A stretch of 64,000 bases of DNA from Bacteroidaceae bacterium (GTDB taxonomy: Bacteria > Bacteroidota > Bacteroidia > Bacteroidales > Bacteroidaceae), in contig JAFYYH010000006.1 of NCBI GenBank assembly GCA_017557635.1, positions 1 through 64,000 on the forward strand. Direction: 5' to 3'. This document shows positions 17,321-24,056 of the stretch, piece by piece (the first letter of the stretch is position 1; every line of letters begins with the position of its first letter). The notes beneath the pieces are model-generated. The model did no database searches, was not told the origin of the DNA, and saw nothing but the letters and a program-made list of their open reading frames with translations. A program made the translations under genes and the position numbers.

Positions 17321-18501
17321 TGATAGACTTTAATTACTACGCACCAACTGAGGTGGTGTTCGGTAAGGAATCGGAGGAGCAGCTTGCTCCTCTGATTCGT
17401 AAGTACGGAGGCACAAAGGTACTGGTTCATTATGGCGGTAAGAGCGCCATCAAGTCCGGCCTGCTTGAAAAGGTTGAACGTCTGCTCAAGGAGGGCGGTG
17501 TCCAGTATGTTAAACTGGGTGGTGTTGTACCCAACCCCAGGCTTTCAAAAGTACATGAGGGTATTGACCTGTGCCGTAAGGAGAAGGTTGACTTCATCCT
17601 GGCAGTAGGAGGCGGCAGCGTCATCGATTCGGCCAAGGCAATCGCTTACGGCGTACCTTACGACGGTGAGGTTTGGGATGTTTACATGCGCCGTTACAAA
17701 CCCGAGACCTGCCTTCCGGTGGCATCGGTCCTGACCATTCCGGCTGCCGGCAGTGAGATGAGTGAGTCAAGCGTTATCACCAATGAGGACGGTGACGTCA
17801 AGATTGGTTACTCAAACAACATAAGCCGTCCCAAATTCGCCATCATGAACCCCGAGCGTACCTATACTCTGCCTCCTTATCAGACAGCAGCAGGTATCAC
17901 CGACATCATGATGCACACTATGGAGCGCTATTTCTCACATGATGAGGATATGAACCTGACCGATGCTGTGGCCGAGGCTCTGCTGCGTACCATGATTGAG
18001 TGCGCACCTGAGGTGCTTAAGGATCCTACCAACTACCGTTACCGCGCACAGATCATGTGGGGCGGAAGTATCGCACATAATGACCTGACTGGTTGCGGCC
18101 GCATAGGTGACTGGGCTACCCATCAGCTGGAGCATGAGCTGAGCGGTATGTTCGATGTTACGCACGGTGCCGGTCTGGCTGCCATATGGCCCAGCTGGGC
18201 ACGTTACGTACTCAAGTGCGGTGTAAGCCGTTTTGTACGTTTTGCCGTTAACGTGATGGGTGTGGAGAATGACTTTACGGATCCCGAGGGTACTGCCATC
18301 CGCGGTATCGAGGCGATGGAGCGTTTCTACCATTCAATCGGTATGCCTATCAACATCCACGAGCTCATCGGCCGTGAAGTTACTGATGCCGAGATAAAGG
18401 AGATGGTACGCAAGTGCAGCCAGGACGGTACCGCTCCGCAGGGTATGTATAAGATCCTGCAGCCCTCGGATATGGAGGCTATCTACAAGCTGGCACGATA
18501 G
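17320..18501 (+). CDS. Iron-containing alcohol dehydrogenase (butanol dehydrogenase/YqhD-like)
   Basis: A 393-residue group III dehydrogenase. NAD(P) binding is indicated by GGGSVIDSAKAIAYG; metal ligands are seen in AGITDIMMHTMERYF (Asp and His) and HQLEHELSGMFDVTHGAGLAAIWPSWA (two His). The usual role is NADPH-linked reduction of aldehydes to alcohols, often in detoxification. It overlaps the flotillin gene by one base, so it is in the same transcript, although a functional link with membrane microdomains is not established. Confidence 0.9.
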   Translation: MIDFNYYAPTEVVFGKESEEQLAPLIRKYGGTKVLVHYGGKSAIKSGLLEKVERLLKEGGVQYVKLGGVVPNPRLSKVHEGIDLCRKEKVDFILAVGGGSVIDSAKAIAYGVPYDGEVWDVYMRRYKPETCLPVASVLTIPAAGSEMSESSVITNEDGDVKIGYSNNISRPKFAIMNPERTYTLPPYQTAAGITDIMMHTMERYFSHDEDMNLTDAVAEALLRTMIECAPEVLKDPTNYRYRAQIMWGGSIAHNDLTGCGRIGDWATHQLEHELSGMFDVTHGAGLAAIWPSWARYVLKCGVSRFVRFAVNVMGVENDFTDPEGTAIRGIEAMERFYHSIGMPINIHELIGREVTDAEIKEMVRKCSQDGTAPQGMYKILQPSDMEAIYKLAR

Positions 18502-18504
18502 TTT

Positions 18505-18551
18505 TACTCAATTGTGAGTATTTTTCGTTATTGCAGATAGTTGTACTTTTG
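18505..18551 (+). promoter_or_regulatory. TACTCA/TGAGTA dyad and -7 box ahead of the RIC-LuxR gene
   Basis: TACTCA-ATTG-TGAGTA (18505-18520) is followed by TTTTT, so it may act as a weak terminator of the dehydrogenase transcript or as an operator. TACTTTTG (18544-18551) fits the -7 consensus and ends 29 nt before the ATG. The dyad lies just upstream of where a -33 box would sit, the usual place for an activator or autoregulatory site. Confidence 0.5.
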
Positions 18552-18580
18552 CACTCGGTTAGACTTATTTGACTTAAAAA

Positions 18581-19534
18581 ATGGGCGTAAAAGCATCTGA
18601 ATATGTCCCTCAGGACAAGATGAGGGACCTGATTGATGACAACAATCTGCTGCTTCTGGTAATAAGCCGTTTCGGAATTCACTTCGGATTCGGCGACAGT
18701 ACTATAGATGAGGTATGTTGTGAGAACGGCGTTGACTGTCCGACATTCCTCGCAGTGGCAAATCTGATAGCCGGTAAGAACTATACCGGCTATCAGGTTT
18801 CTTTGCCTGCTCTGATTGATTACCTCAAGCGCGCCCATACCTATTTCAGCGATTTTATACTGCCCACGATACGCCGTAAACTGATTGAGGCTATCAACTG
18901 CAATGACGTCAATGACGTGGCGTTCCTGATTCTCAAGTTCTATGATGACTACACCGTCGAGGTGGAGAACCACATGAAGTATGAGAATGACACCATCTTT
19001 ATCTACGTGGAGAAGCTCATGCACGGACTGCCCACGGGTAAGTTCAACATCTCCAAGTACTCGGTCAGCCACGATAACGGATCGGCCAAACTCAAGGAGC
19101 TCAAGGACATTGTGATACGTCACTACCGTCAGCCCAACAACGACCTTCTGAACTCGGCCCTGTATGATATCATCAACTGTGAGAATGACCTGATATCACA
19201 CAGCGAGATTGAGGAGCGTCTGTTCGTTCCGGCTGTGATGAAGCTTGAGAAATCGGTCGTAATTGGACAGGATACGGCTCAGGGAAGTGCATCGGACTCC
19301 ATTCCGAACGCAAGCGTGGCTGTGCTGAGCGACCGCGAAAAGGATATAATCAAATGTGTGGCCAAGGGTATGTCCAATAAGGAGATAGCCGATGCGCTGT
19401 TCCTATCGATACATACGGTGACCACACACCGTCGTAACATTACGGCCAAACTGCAGATCCACTCTCCGGCGGGTCTGACAATCTATGCCATAATCAACAA
19501 TCTTATTGATATTGCCGAAGTTAACTTGCAATAA
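18581..19534 (+). CDS. RIC (YtfE/ScdA-like) di-iron domain fused to LuxR-type HTH regulator
   Basis: A 317-residue fusion. Residues 1-65 resemble the ScdA N-terminal domain, with the paired Cys46-Cys47 as in YtfE. Residues 75-225 form a hemerythrin-like bundle in which His86, His131-xxx-Glu135, His164 and His207-xxx-Glu211 match, in order and spacing, the six iron ligands of E. coli YtfE. Residues 248-317 are a LuxR/FixJ HTH (LSDREKDIIKCVAKGMSNKEIADALFLS in two parts, then HTVTTHRRNI). RIC proteins repair or release iron from clusters damaged by nitric oxide or oxygen; here the bundle is more likely the sensor of a one-component regulator. The PARG-like gene follows after 2 nt. Confidence 0.85.
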   Translation: MGVKASEYVPQDKMRDLIDDNNLLLLVISRFGIHFGFGDSTIDEVCCENGVDCPTFLAVANLIAGKNYTGYQVSLPALIDYLKRAHTYFSDFILPTIRRKLIEAINCNDVNDVAFLILKFYDDYTVEVENHMKYENDTIFIYVEKLMHGLPTGKFNISKYSVSHDNGSAKLKELKDIVIRHYRQPNNDLLNSALYDIINCENDLISHSEIEERLFVPAVMKLEKSVVIGQDTAQGSASDSIPNASVAVLSDREKDIIKCVAKGMSNKEIADALFLSIHTVTTHRRNITAKLQIHSPAGLTIYAIINNLIDIAEVNLQ

Positions 19535-19536
19535 TT

Positions 19537-20481
19537 ATGCTCAGGGCACAGCAGTGGAACAGTCAGATATGGTTGAGCGGATGGTGGAAGGCGTCGGTTA
19601 CTCGCGGCGGTGATGCCAAGCGGGCGCTTCTGACCAAGGTCTTTACGCACAATCTGGACATTTTCCGTGACGGCGCTTACCGCACGGAGAGTGACCGTGT
19701 GGTAACTCTGCCTGTCGGCGGAGCGTTCGTCAACGAATCAGAGATGTTCTCAACTCCGATCGCTCTTTCTGCAGAGTACATTAAGGCCGATACCCAATTA
19801 TCCGTCCAAAACGTTGACTGCATACTTGCTGTACGTGATCTGGTGGGGCAGGGGTATAACCCCGCGGTGCTGAATATGGCAAGCCTTTATCATCCGGGAG
19901 GCGGTGTGCTTCAGGGATCGGGCGCGCAGGAGGAGGAACTCTGCCGCCGCAGTACGCTGGCCATTTCGCTCTATCAGTTCTCACTGCCGGGCGGCCGCTA
20001 CGGAGACCTGGCCGATATGGTGCGCGTAAAGCGCCGCGCCGAGCGATACCCCATGGACAACACCTACGGCGGAATCTACAGCCCCGGCATCACATTCTTC
20101 CGCGGCACCCAGGAAGAGGGTTACGCCCTGCTTGATGAGACATTCCAGGCCGCGGTGATATCGGTCGCATCATTAAATTACAATCCAAAACACGGACACA
20201 ATACCCTGGACAACGGAAATATCCCCGAGGCCGATAAGCCCGTGCTGAAAGAAAAGATACGCACGATACTGCGCATCGGCGCCCTTAAAGGTCATGACAG
20301 TCTGGTCCTTGGTGCATTAGGCTGCGGAGCTTTCTGCACGCCTCCCGCACAGATGGCCCGCCTCTTTCATCAGGTAATCGACGAATCCGAGTTCCAGGGC
20401 CGTTTCCGCAAAATTGTCTTCGCAATCATTGATTCTGCCAGCAGCAACAATTACAAACCTTTCTTGAAAGAGTTTTCGTAA
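19537..20481 (+). CDS. TIGR02452-type microbial PARG / macrodomain ADP-ribose glycohydrolase
   Basis: A 314-residue cytoplasmic protein. It carries the bacterial PARG signature: HPGGGVLQGSGAQEEELCRRS, with the GGG loop and the catalytic QEE about eight residues later. VLNMASLYHPGGG, the YSPGITFFRG strand and LVLGALGCGAFCTPP are macrodomain elements that bind ADP-ribose. The expected reaction is hydrolysis of ADP-ribose linkages from modified proteins or nucleic acids. It sits 2 nt after the RIC-LuxR regulator and 9 nt before ndk, so all three are probably one operon. No ADP-ribosyltransferase or NAD-consuming toxin is visible nearby. Confidence 0.85.
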   Translation: MLRAQQWNSQIWLSGWWKASVTRGGDAKRALLTKVFTHNLDIFRDGAYRTESDRVVTLPVGGAFVNESEMFSTPIALSAEYIKADTQLSVQNVDCILAVRDLVGQGYNPAVLNMASLYHPGGGVLQGSGAQEEELCRRSTLAISLYQFSLPGGRYGDLADMVRVKRRAERYPMDNTYGGIYSPGITFFRGTQEEGYALLDETFQAAVISVASLNYNPKHGHNTLDNGNIPEADKPVLKEKIRTILRIGALKGHDSLVLGALGCGAFCTPPAQMARLFHQVIDESEFQGRFRKIVFAIIDSASSNNYKPFLKEFS

Positions 20482-20490
20482 CTTTGCGGC

Positions 20491-20952
20491 ATGGAAAGAA
20501 CACTTGTAATACTTAAGCCGTGCACAATTCAGCGCGGCCTGATAGGTGAGGTTATCTCACGTTTTGAAAAACGCGGTCTCAAACTGGTTGCAATGAAGAT
20601 GGAGCAGCTTACTCCCGAAATTCTTCGCCAGCACTACGCACATATGGTCCAGAAACCCTTTTACCCCATCATCGAGAAATCCATGATGGCGGCTCCGGTA
20701 GTTCTGTGCTGCTGGGAGGGCATCGATGCCGTAAGCGTGGTTCGTGAAATGGCAGGTGCCACCAACGGACGCAAGGCTCTGCCGGGAACCGTTCGCGGCG
20801 ACCTGTGCGTTAGCCACCAGGAGAACATAATCCACGCATCGGACTCACTTGAAACAGCGAAAGCGGAACTGGAGCGCTTCTTCAGTCCCGAGGACTATTG
20901 CGACTACCAGTCACCGCTGTTCGACTATCTGTACGCTCAGGACGAGCTCTAG
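20491..20952 (+). CDS. ndk: Nucleoside diphosphate kinase
   Basis: A 153-residue enzyme that phosphorylates NDPs to NTPs through a phospho-histidine. TLVILKPCTIQRGLIGEVI is the opening, MAGATNGRKALPGTVRGDL the nucleotide site and NIIHASDSLETAKAEL contains the catalytic His with the usual HxSD order. Length and start are normal. It is the last gene of the RIC-LuxR/PARG set by spacing. Confidence 0.95.
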   Translation: MERTLVILKPCTIQRGLIGEVISRFEKRGLKLVAMKMEQLTPEILRQHYAHMVQKPFYPIIEKSMMAAPVVLCCWEGIDAVSVVREMAGATNGRKALPGTVRGDLCVSHQENIIHASDSLETAKAELERFFSPEDYCDYQSPLFDYLYAQDEL

Positions 20953-20956
20953 TGCG

Positions 20957-21771
20957 TCATAACATCCAGTTTACCTTCTTGTCTGGATACTTTGCGATGA
21001 TTTCCTTGACTTTCTTAAGGTTTTCATCCGATTTGGGAACCTGAATGAATTTCCTTTTGCCATTGAACAGGTCCTTGATGTCCGATTCCAGACTCTCTGC
21101 AGTTGAATGGTCGGTTGCTTCACCTTTCTCATACATCACCACATACTGCTCAGACGCCGCTTTATCCATGGTGTCAATGAAAATCCAGGTGGGTCGTTCG
21201 AGAGTGGTTTCAACGGAGTGTAAACGGAAATTTACGGGTAAGGTGTATTTGGTGCGTACGGGTTTGCCTCGGTGTATGCCGGGTTTCCAGTTTGGCATCG
21301 AAGAGATCAACCTGACAGCCTCGGCGTCAAGAGAAGGGTGAACACTCTTTACGACCTCAGGTTCTTCAATTAGTTGGTGCATTCGGCCATATCACAAGCG
21401 TTACTTTCTGAACGCGCTCTTTGACGATGTCAGAATTATCCAGATAATCTCCAACCTCGTTAAGCTGCAATCGGCTTGGCTCATTGGCGGCTAAGCACTC
21501 GTCAATACCGTTATCGCTGTGCCATTTCAGTTTTTGTCCTCCGATTTTATCGCCCTGGATTATTATACGGAATTCATTGTAATCGTACGAATCGGTTCCG
21601 ATAGATAATTCAGTACGGGCAAACAGGACAGATGTCATTCCCAAAAGGGGAATCAGAATCAGAAGCCATATGAGGCGTCTCTTCTTGGTTTGATTCTTGT
21701 TCAACATAATAATTCTCTTTTTGATGTTTAGGTTAAAGGAACTGGCAAGCGCATAGGCCTCTGCGCCGACG
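20957..21771 (-). pseudogene. Truncated, frameshifted BlaR1-TonB paralogue
   Basis: From 21771 downwards the reading is VGAEAYALASSFNLNIKKRI then a Met/Lys/Arg-rich helix and LLGMTSVLFARTE, nearly identical to the junction region of the intact BlaR1-TonB gene at 24057-26639. All the upstream part (membrane helices and zinc peptidase) is missing and replaced by a REP-like element. Near 21370-21382 the frame shifts by one: KVTLVIWPNAPTN stops, and IEEPEVVKSVHPSLDAEAVR continues a TonB C-terminal domain in another frame. The two halves together make a single TonB_C fold. A short gene starting at ATG 21708 is conceivable, but the frameshift argues for decay. Confidence 0.75.
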
Positions 21772-21785
21772 GTTCTTTCCGCGCA

Positions 21786-21905
21786 GTGACAAAGGGGACG
21801 GTTCCGTTTGGCACGTCTGCAGAAAGCAAAAATCCCATCTGAGCATACTGTAGCGCAGATGGGATCCTTTTTGTGCGTGCCAAACGGAACCGTCCCCTTT
21901 GTCAC
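21786..21905. repeat. REP/MITE-like inverted-repeat element, copy 3
   Basis: Arms 21786-21815 and 21876-21905 are perfect 30-bp reverse complements with core GGGGACGGTTCCGTTTGG, one base different from the other copies. Ends read GTGAC/GTCAC. The right arm overlaps the stop codon of the LolA-like gene (21904-21902), and the left arm lies 14 bp from the broken end of the BlaR1 paralogue. The centre holds an unrelated terminator hairpin. Confidence 0.88.
21832..21872. terminator. Terminator hairpin inside REP-like copy 3
   Basis: ATCCCATCTG (21832-21841) and CAGATGGGAT (21856-21865) make a perfect 10-bp stem; CCTTTTT follows on the plus strand and a CAAAAA tract precedes it, so it could work in both directions. 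Confidence 0.8.
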
Positions 21906-22534
21906 CTTTGGTCGGTGACTTTGACGCCGGGATAGTTGGCTTGGTTGAATGTGACGTCCTTCTGGGTTAATCCGAACTTGAGGTCGCGCATGACCATGCT
22001 TATTCCCATCATCTTGGTAGTCATGCTGATGAGTTCGTAAGTGTCTTTTCTCACCTCAAGTGTTATGTTCTTGGGATAATCGTCGTCCTTGTTGCCCTTC
22101 TTTCTCTTGCAGACGAGTTCCCATTTGACAAGGTTCTGGCTTTTGATTGTGATGTCATAGACTTCCACTATGTCTCCGAACATATCTATATTGCCCTCCT
22201 GGTTTGAGGAATTGACCTTGGACATGATGGTGTCGGTGGTTATGAAAACCGAATTGTCCTGGACTGTATAGATCCAGGTGGTGTCTTGCTGACTGAAGGT
22301 TATCACGTCGCGCTCTTTCATTCGCACATCGACACGCCTCCTGTCACCCAATGCTGATGTCTTGGTTGAAACGGTACCTACTATGGGAATCTTTACTTCG
22401 GCAATAACACTGATACCCTCCGATCTGCGGGCGTTAATTCTCTCATTCATACGGTCCACGATCTCGGCACCGGTCTGTGCGAATGTCATCGTGGCCGATA
22501 AAAAGGCAATGGCAAAACAAAGGATTCTCTTCAT
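21902..22534 (-). CDS. Secreted LolA-fold-like protein
   Basis: A 210-residue protein with a signal peptide ending TFAQT. The mature part is rich in antiparallel beta strands: ISVIAEVKIPIVGTVSTKT, RRRVDVRMKERDVITFSQ, DTTWIYTVQDNSVFI, and ends with LEVRKDTYELISMTTKM. This pattern recalls LolA/LolB-type outer-membrane lipoprotein carriers, but the similarity is judged by eye only and the function is not known. It lies downstream of pfkA (8-nt gap), so it may share that transcript, and ends inside a REP-like element. Confidence 0.6.
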   Translation of the reverse strand: MKRILCFAIAFLSATMTFAQTGAEIVDRMNERINARRSEGISVIAEVKIPIVGTVSTKTSALGDRRRVDVRMKERDVITFSQQDTTWIYTVQDNSVFITTDTIMSKVNSSNQEGNIDMFGDIVEVYDITIKSQNLVKWELVCKRKKGNKDDDYPKNITLEVRKDTYELISMTTKMMGISMVMRDLKFGLTQKDVTFNQANYPGVKVTDQR

Positions 22535-22542
22535 ATATATAA

Positions 22543-23517
22543 TTAGGTTGAAAGTACTGCAAGTACGTTGATCAGTTCCTCACCGATGGGCTTGTCCTTC
22601 TTGACAGCCTGGGCGATGGGGATGTTGACCATATTGTCGTTTATTACACCGATCATGATGTTGCGCTGACCCTCCTTCAGAGCCTGAATTGCGGCTACAC
22701 CCATGCGGCTGGCCAGTATGCGGTCCAGTGCGCTGGGACGGCCTCCGCGCTGTACGTAACCCAGTATGGATACGCGCACGTCAAACTGCGGATACTCGTT
22801 GTGCATACGCTCGGCATAGTGCATTGCGCCTCCGTCGGCCTCCGATACAATTACGATTGAACTGCGTTTGGACTTGCGGATGCCGCGCTCAATGTAGGCG
22901 GCCAGCTGGTCAATGTTGGTGCTGCTCTCGGGGATGATGGCGGCCTCGGCTCCGGCGGCGATGGCGCTGTTCATGGCCAGGAAACCCGCATCCCGGCCCA
23001 TAACCTCTATAAAGAATATGCGGTTGTGGGAGTTGGCGGTATCGTGAATCTTATCCACGCACTCCACGATGGTGTTCAGCGCGGTGTCGTATCCGATGGT
23101 GTTATCGGTCCCGTACAGGTCATTGTCAATTGTTCCGGGAAGGCCGATGACCGGGATGTCGTACTCGCTTGTGAGTTCCTGCGCTCCTGAAAGCGATCCG
23201 TTACCACCTATTACTACAAGAGCGTCAATCTTGTGCTTCTTGATGGTGGCGTACGCCTTGGCGCGGCCCTCCGGGGTCATGAACTCCTTGCTGCGTGATG
23301 TGCGCAGGATGGTTCCGCCCTCAAAGATTATGCCCGATACGCTCTCGGTCGTGAACTCCTTGACGTCATCGTTTATCAGACCCTCGTATCCGCGGTAGAT
23401 GCCGTAAACTTTCCAGCCCTCATATATCGCTGCACGCGTGACCGCACGGATTGCAGCGTTCATACCGGGTGAGTCACCGCCCGATGTCAGTATACCTATG
23501 CTCTTAATCTTAGCCAT
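22543..23517 (-). CDS. pfkA: 6-phosphofructokinase, PfkA family
   Basis: A 324-residue phosphofructokinase starting at ATG 23517 ([24 protein letters not shown]). It has the catalytic [12 protein letters not shown] loop, the fructose-6-phosphate segment [14 protein letters not shown] and [13 protein letters not shown]. An odd point is GGNGSLSG where most ATP-dependent enzymes have GGDGS; that Asp normally helps bind magnesium. The other phosphofructokinase at 45374 has the PPi-type GGDD. The role is committed glycolytic phosphorylation, probably ATP-dependent. Confidence 0.92.
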   Translation of the reverse strand: MAKIKSIGILTSGGDSPGMNAAIRAVTRAAIYEGWKVYGIYRGYEGLINDDVKEFTTESVSGIIFEGGTILRTSRSKEFMTPEGRAKAYATIKKHKIDALVVIGGNGSLSGAQELTSEYDIPVIGLPGTIDNDLYGTDNTIGYDTALNTIVECVDKIHDTANSHNRIFFIEVMGRDAGFLAMNSAIAAGAEAAIIPESSTNIDQLAAYIERGIRKSKRSSIVIVSEADGGAMHYAERMHNEYPQFDVRVSILGYVQRGGRPSALDRILASRMGVAAIQALKEGQRNIMIGVINDNMVNIPIAQAVKKDKPIGEELINVLAVLST

Positions 23518-23623
23518 AATCGTATAGTTTGCTACAAATTTAATCAATCGCGTTTTTATCCCGGCGAAATAAAGTTTAAACTCACTTAAAAGCAGAAAAC
23601 TAAAAATTTTTTGAAGAAAAACG

Positions 23624-23654
23624 TAATTTTGTTTGGAAGTAATTACAAAATGTA
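23624..23654 (+). promoter_or_regulatory. Promoter box and BlaI-type operator candidate
   Basis: TAATTTTG (23624-23631) matches TAnnTTTG. Thirteen bases further is TACA-AAA-TGTA (23644-23654), close to the BlaI/MecI operator core TACAnnTGTA but with a 3-nt centre. It is 37 nt before the BlaI start, so autoregulation by the encoded repressor is likely. Confidence 0.55.
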
Positions 23655-23691
23655 GTTTATTTGCGACAGATATTAGTTAGGAATACGCCAT

Positions 23692-24051
23692 ATGAAGAAA
23701 CTGACAGATAAAGAAATTGAGATTATGAACGTGCTCTGGGACTGTGGAGCGCTTTCAATGCGTGATATCGTAGAGCGTCTGCCCGAGCCGCAGCCGCACT
23801 TCAACACGGTGGCCACATTCGTACGCCGTCTGGAGAGCAGCGGAATGGTGACACATAAGGAGCTGGGCGCACGTTTCTTTCTTTACGAGCCGGCCATAAG
23901 CCGTGAAAAGTATGCCGAGCAGGTTAACAGGGAGAGCGTGAACAAGTTCTTCGGCGGATCCTACATGGAGTTTATCTCCTGCCTTGTAGAGCAGCAGGAG
24001 GTCAGCGTGGATGAGCTCAAGGATCTTATCAAAATGGTTGAAAAGAAATAG
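23692..24051 (+). CDS. BlaI/MecI-family transcriptional repressor
   Basis: A 119-residue winged-helix repressor: LTDKEIEIMNVLWDCGALSMRDIVERL, then HFNTVATFVRRLESSGMVTHKE as recognition helix and wing, and a short C-terminal dimerisation helix pair. In BlaI systems the cognate BlaR1 protease signals cleavage or release of the repressor. The BlaR1-like gene starts 5 nt downstream. No beta-lactamase is nearby, so the regulon is probably different from classical resistance. Confidence 0.88.
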   Translation: MKKLTDKEIEIMNVLWDCGALSMRDIVERLPEPQPHFNTVATFVRRLESSGMVTHKELGARFFLYEPAISREKYAEQVNRESVNKFFGGSYMEFISCLVEQQEVSVDELKDLIKMVEKK

Positions 24052-24056
24052 TCATC

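Noticed and set aside
18479..19123. 214-codon minus-strand open frame
   Set aside because: Lies opposite the RIC-LuxR gene, whose iron-ligand pattern and HTH prove the plus strand is coding.
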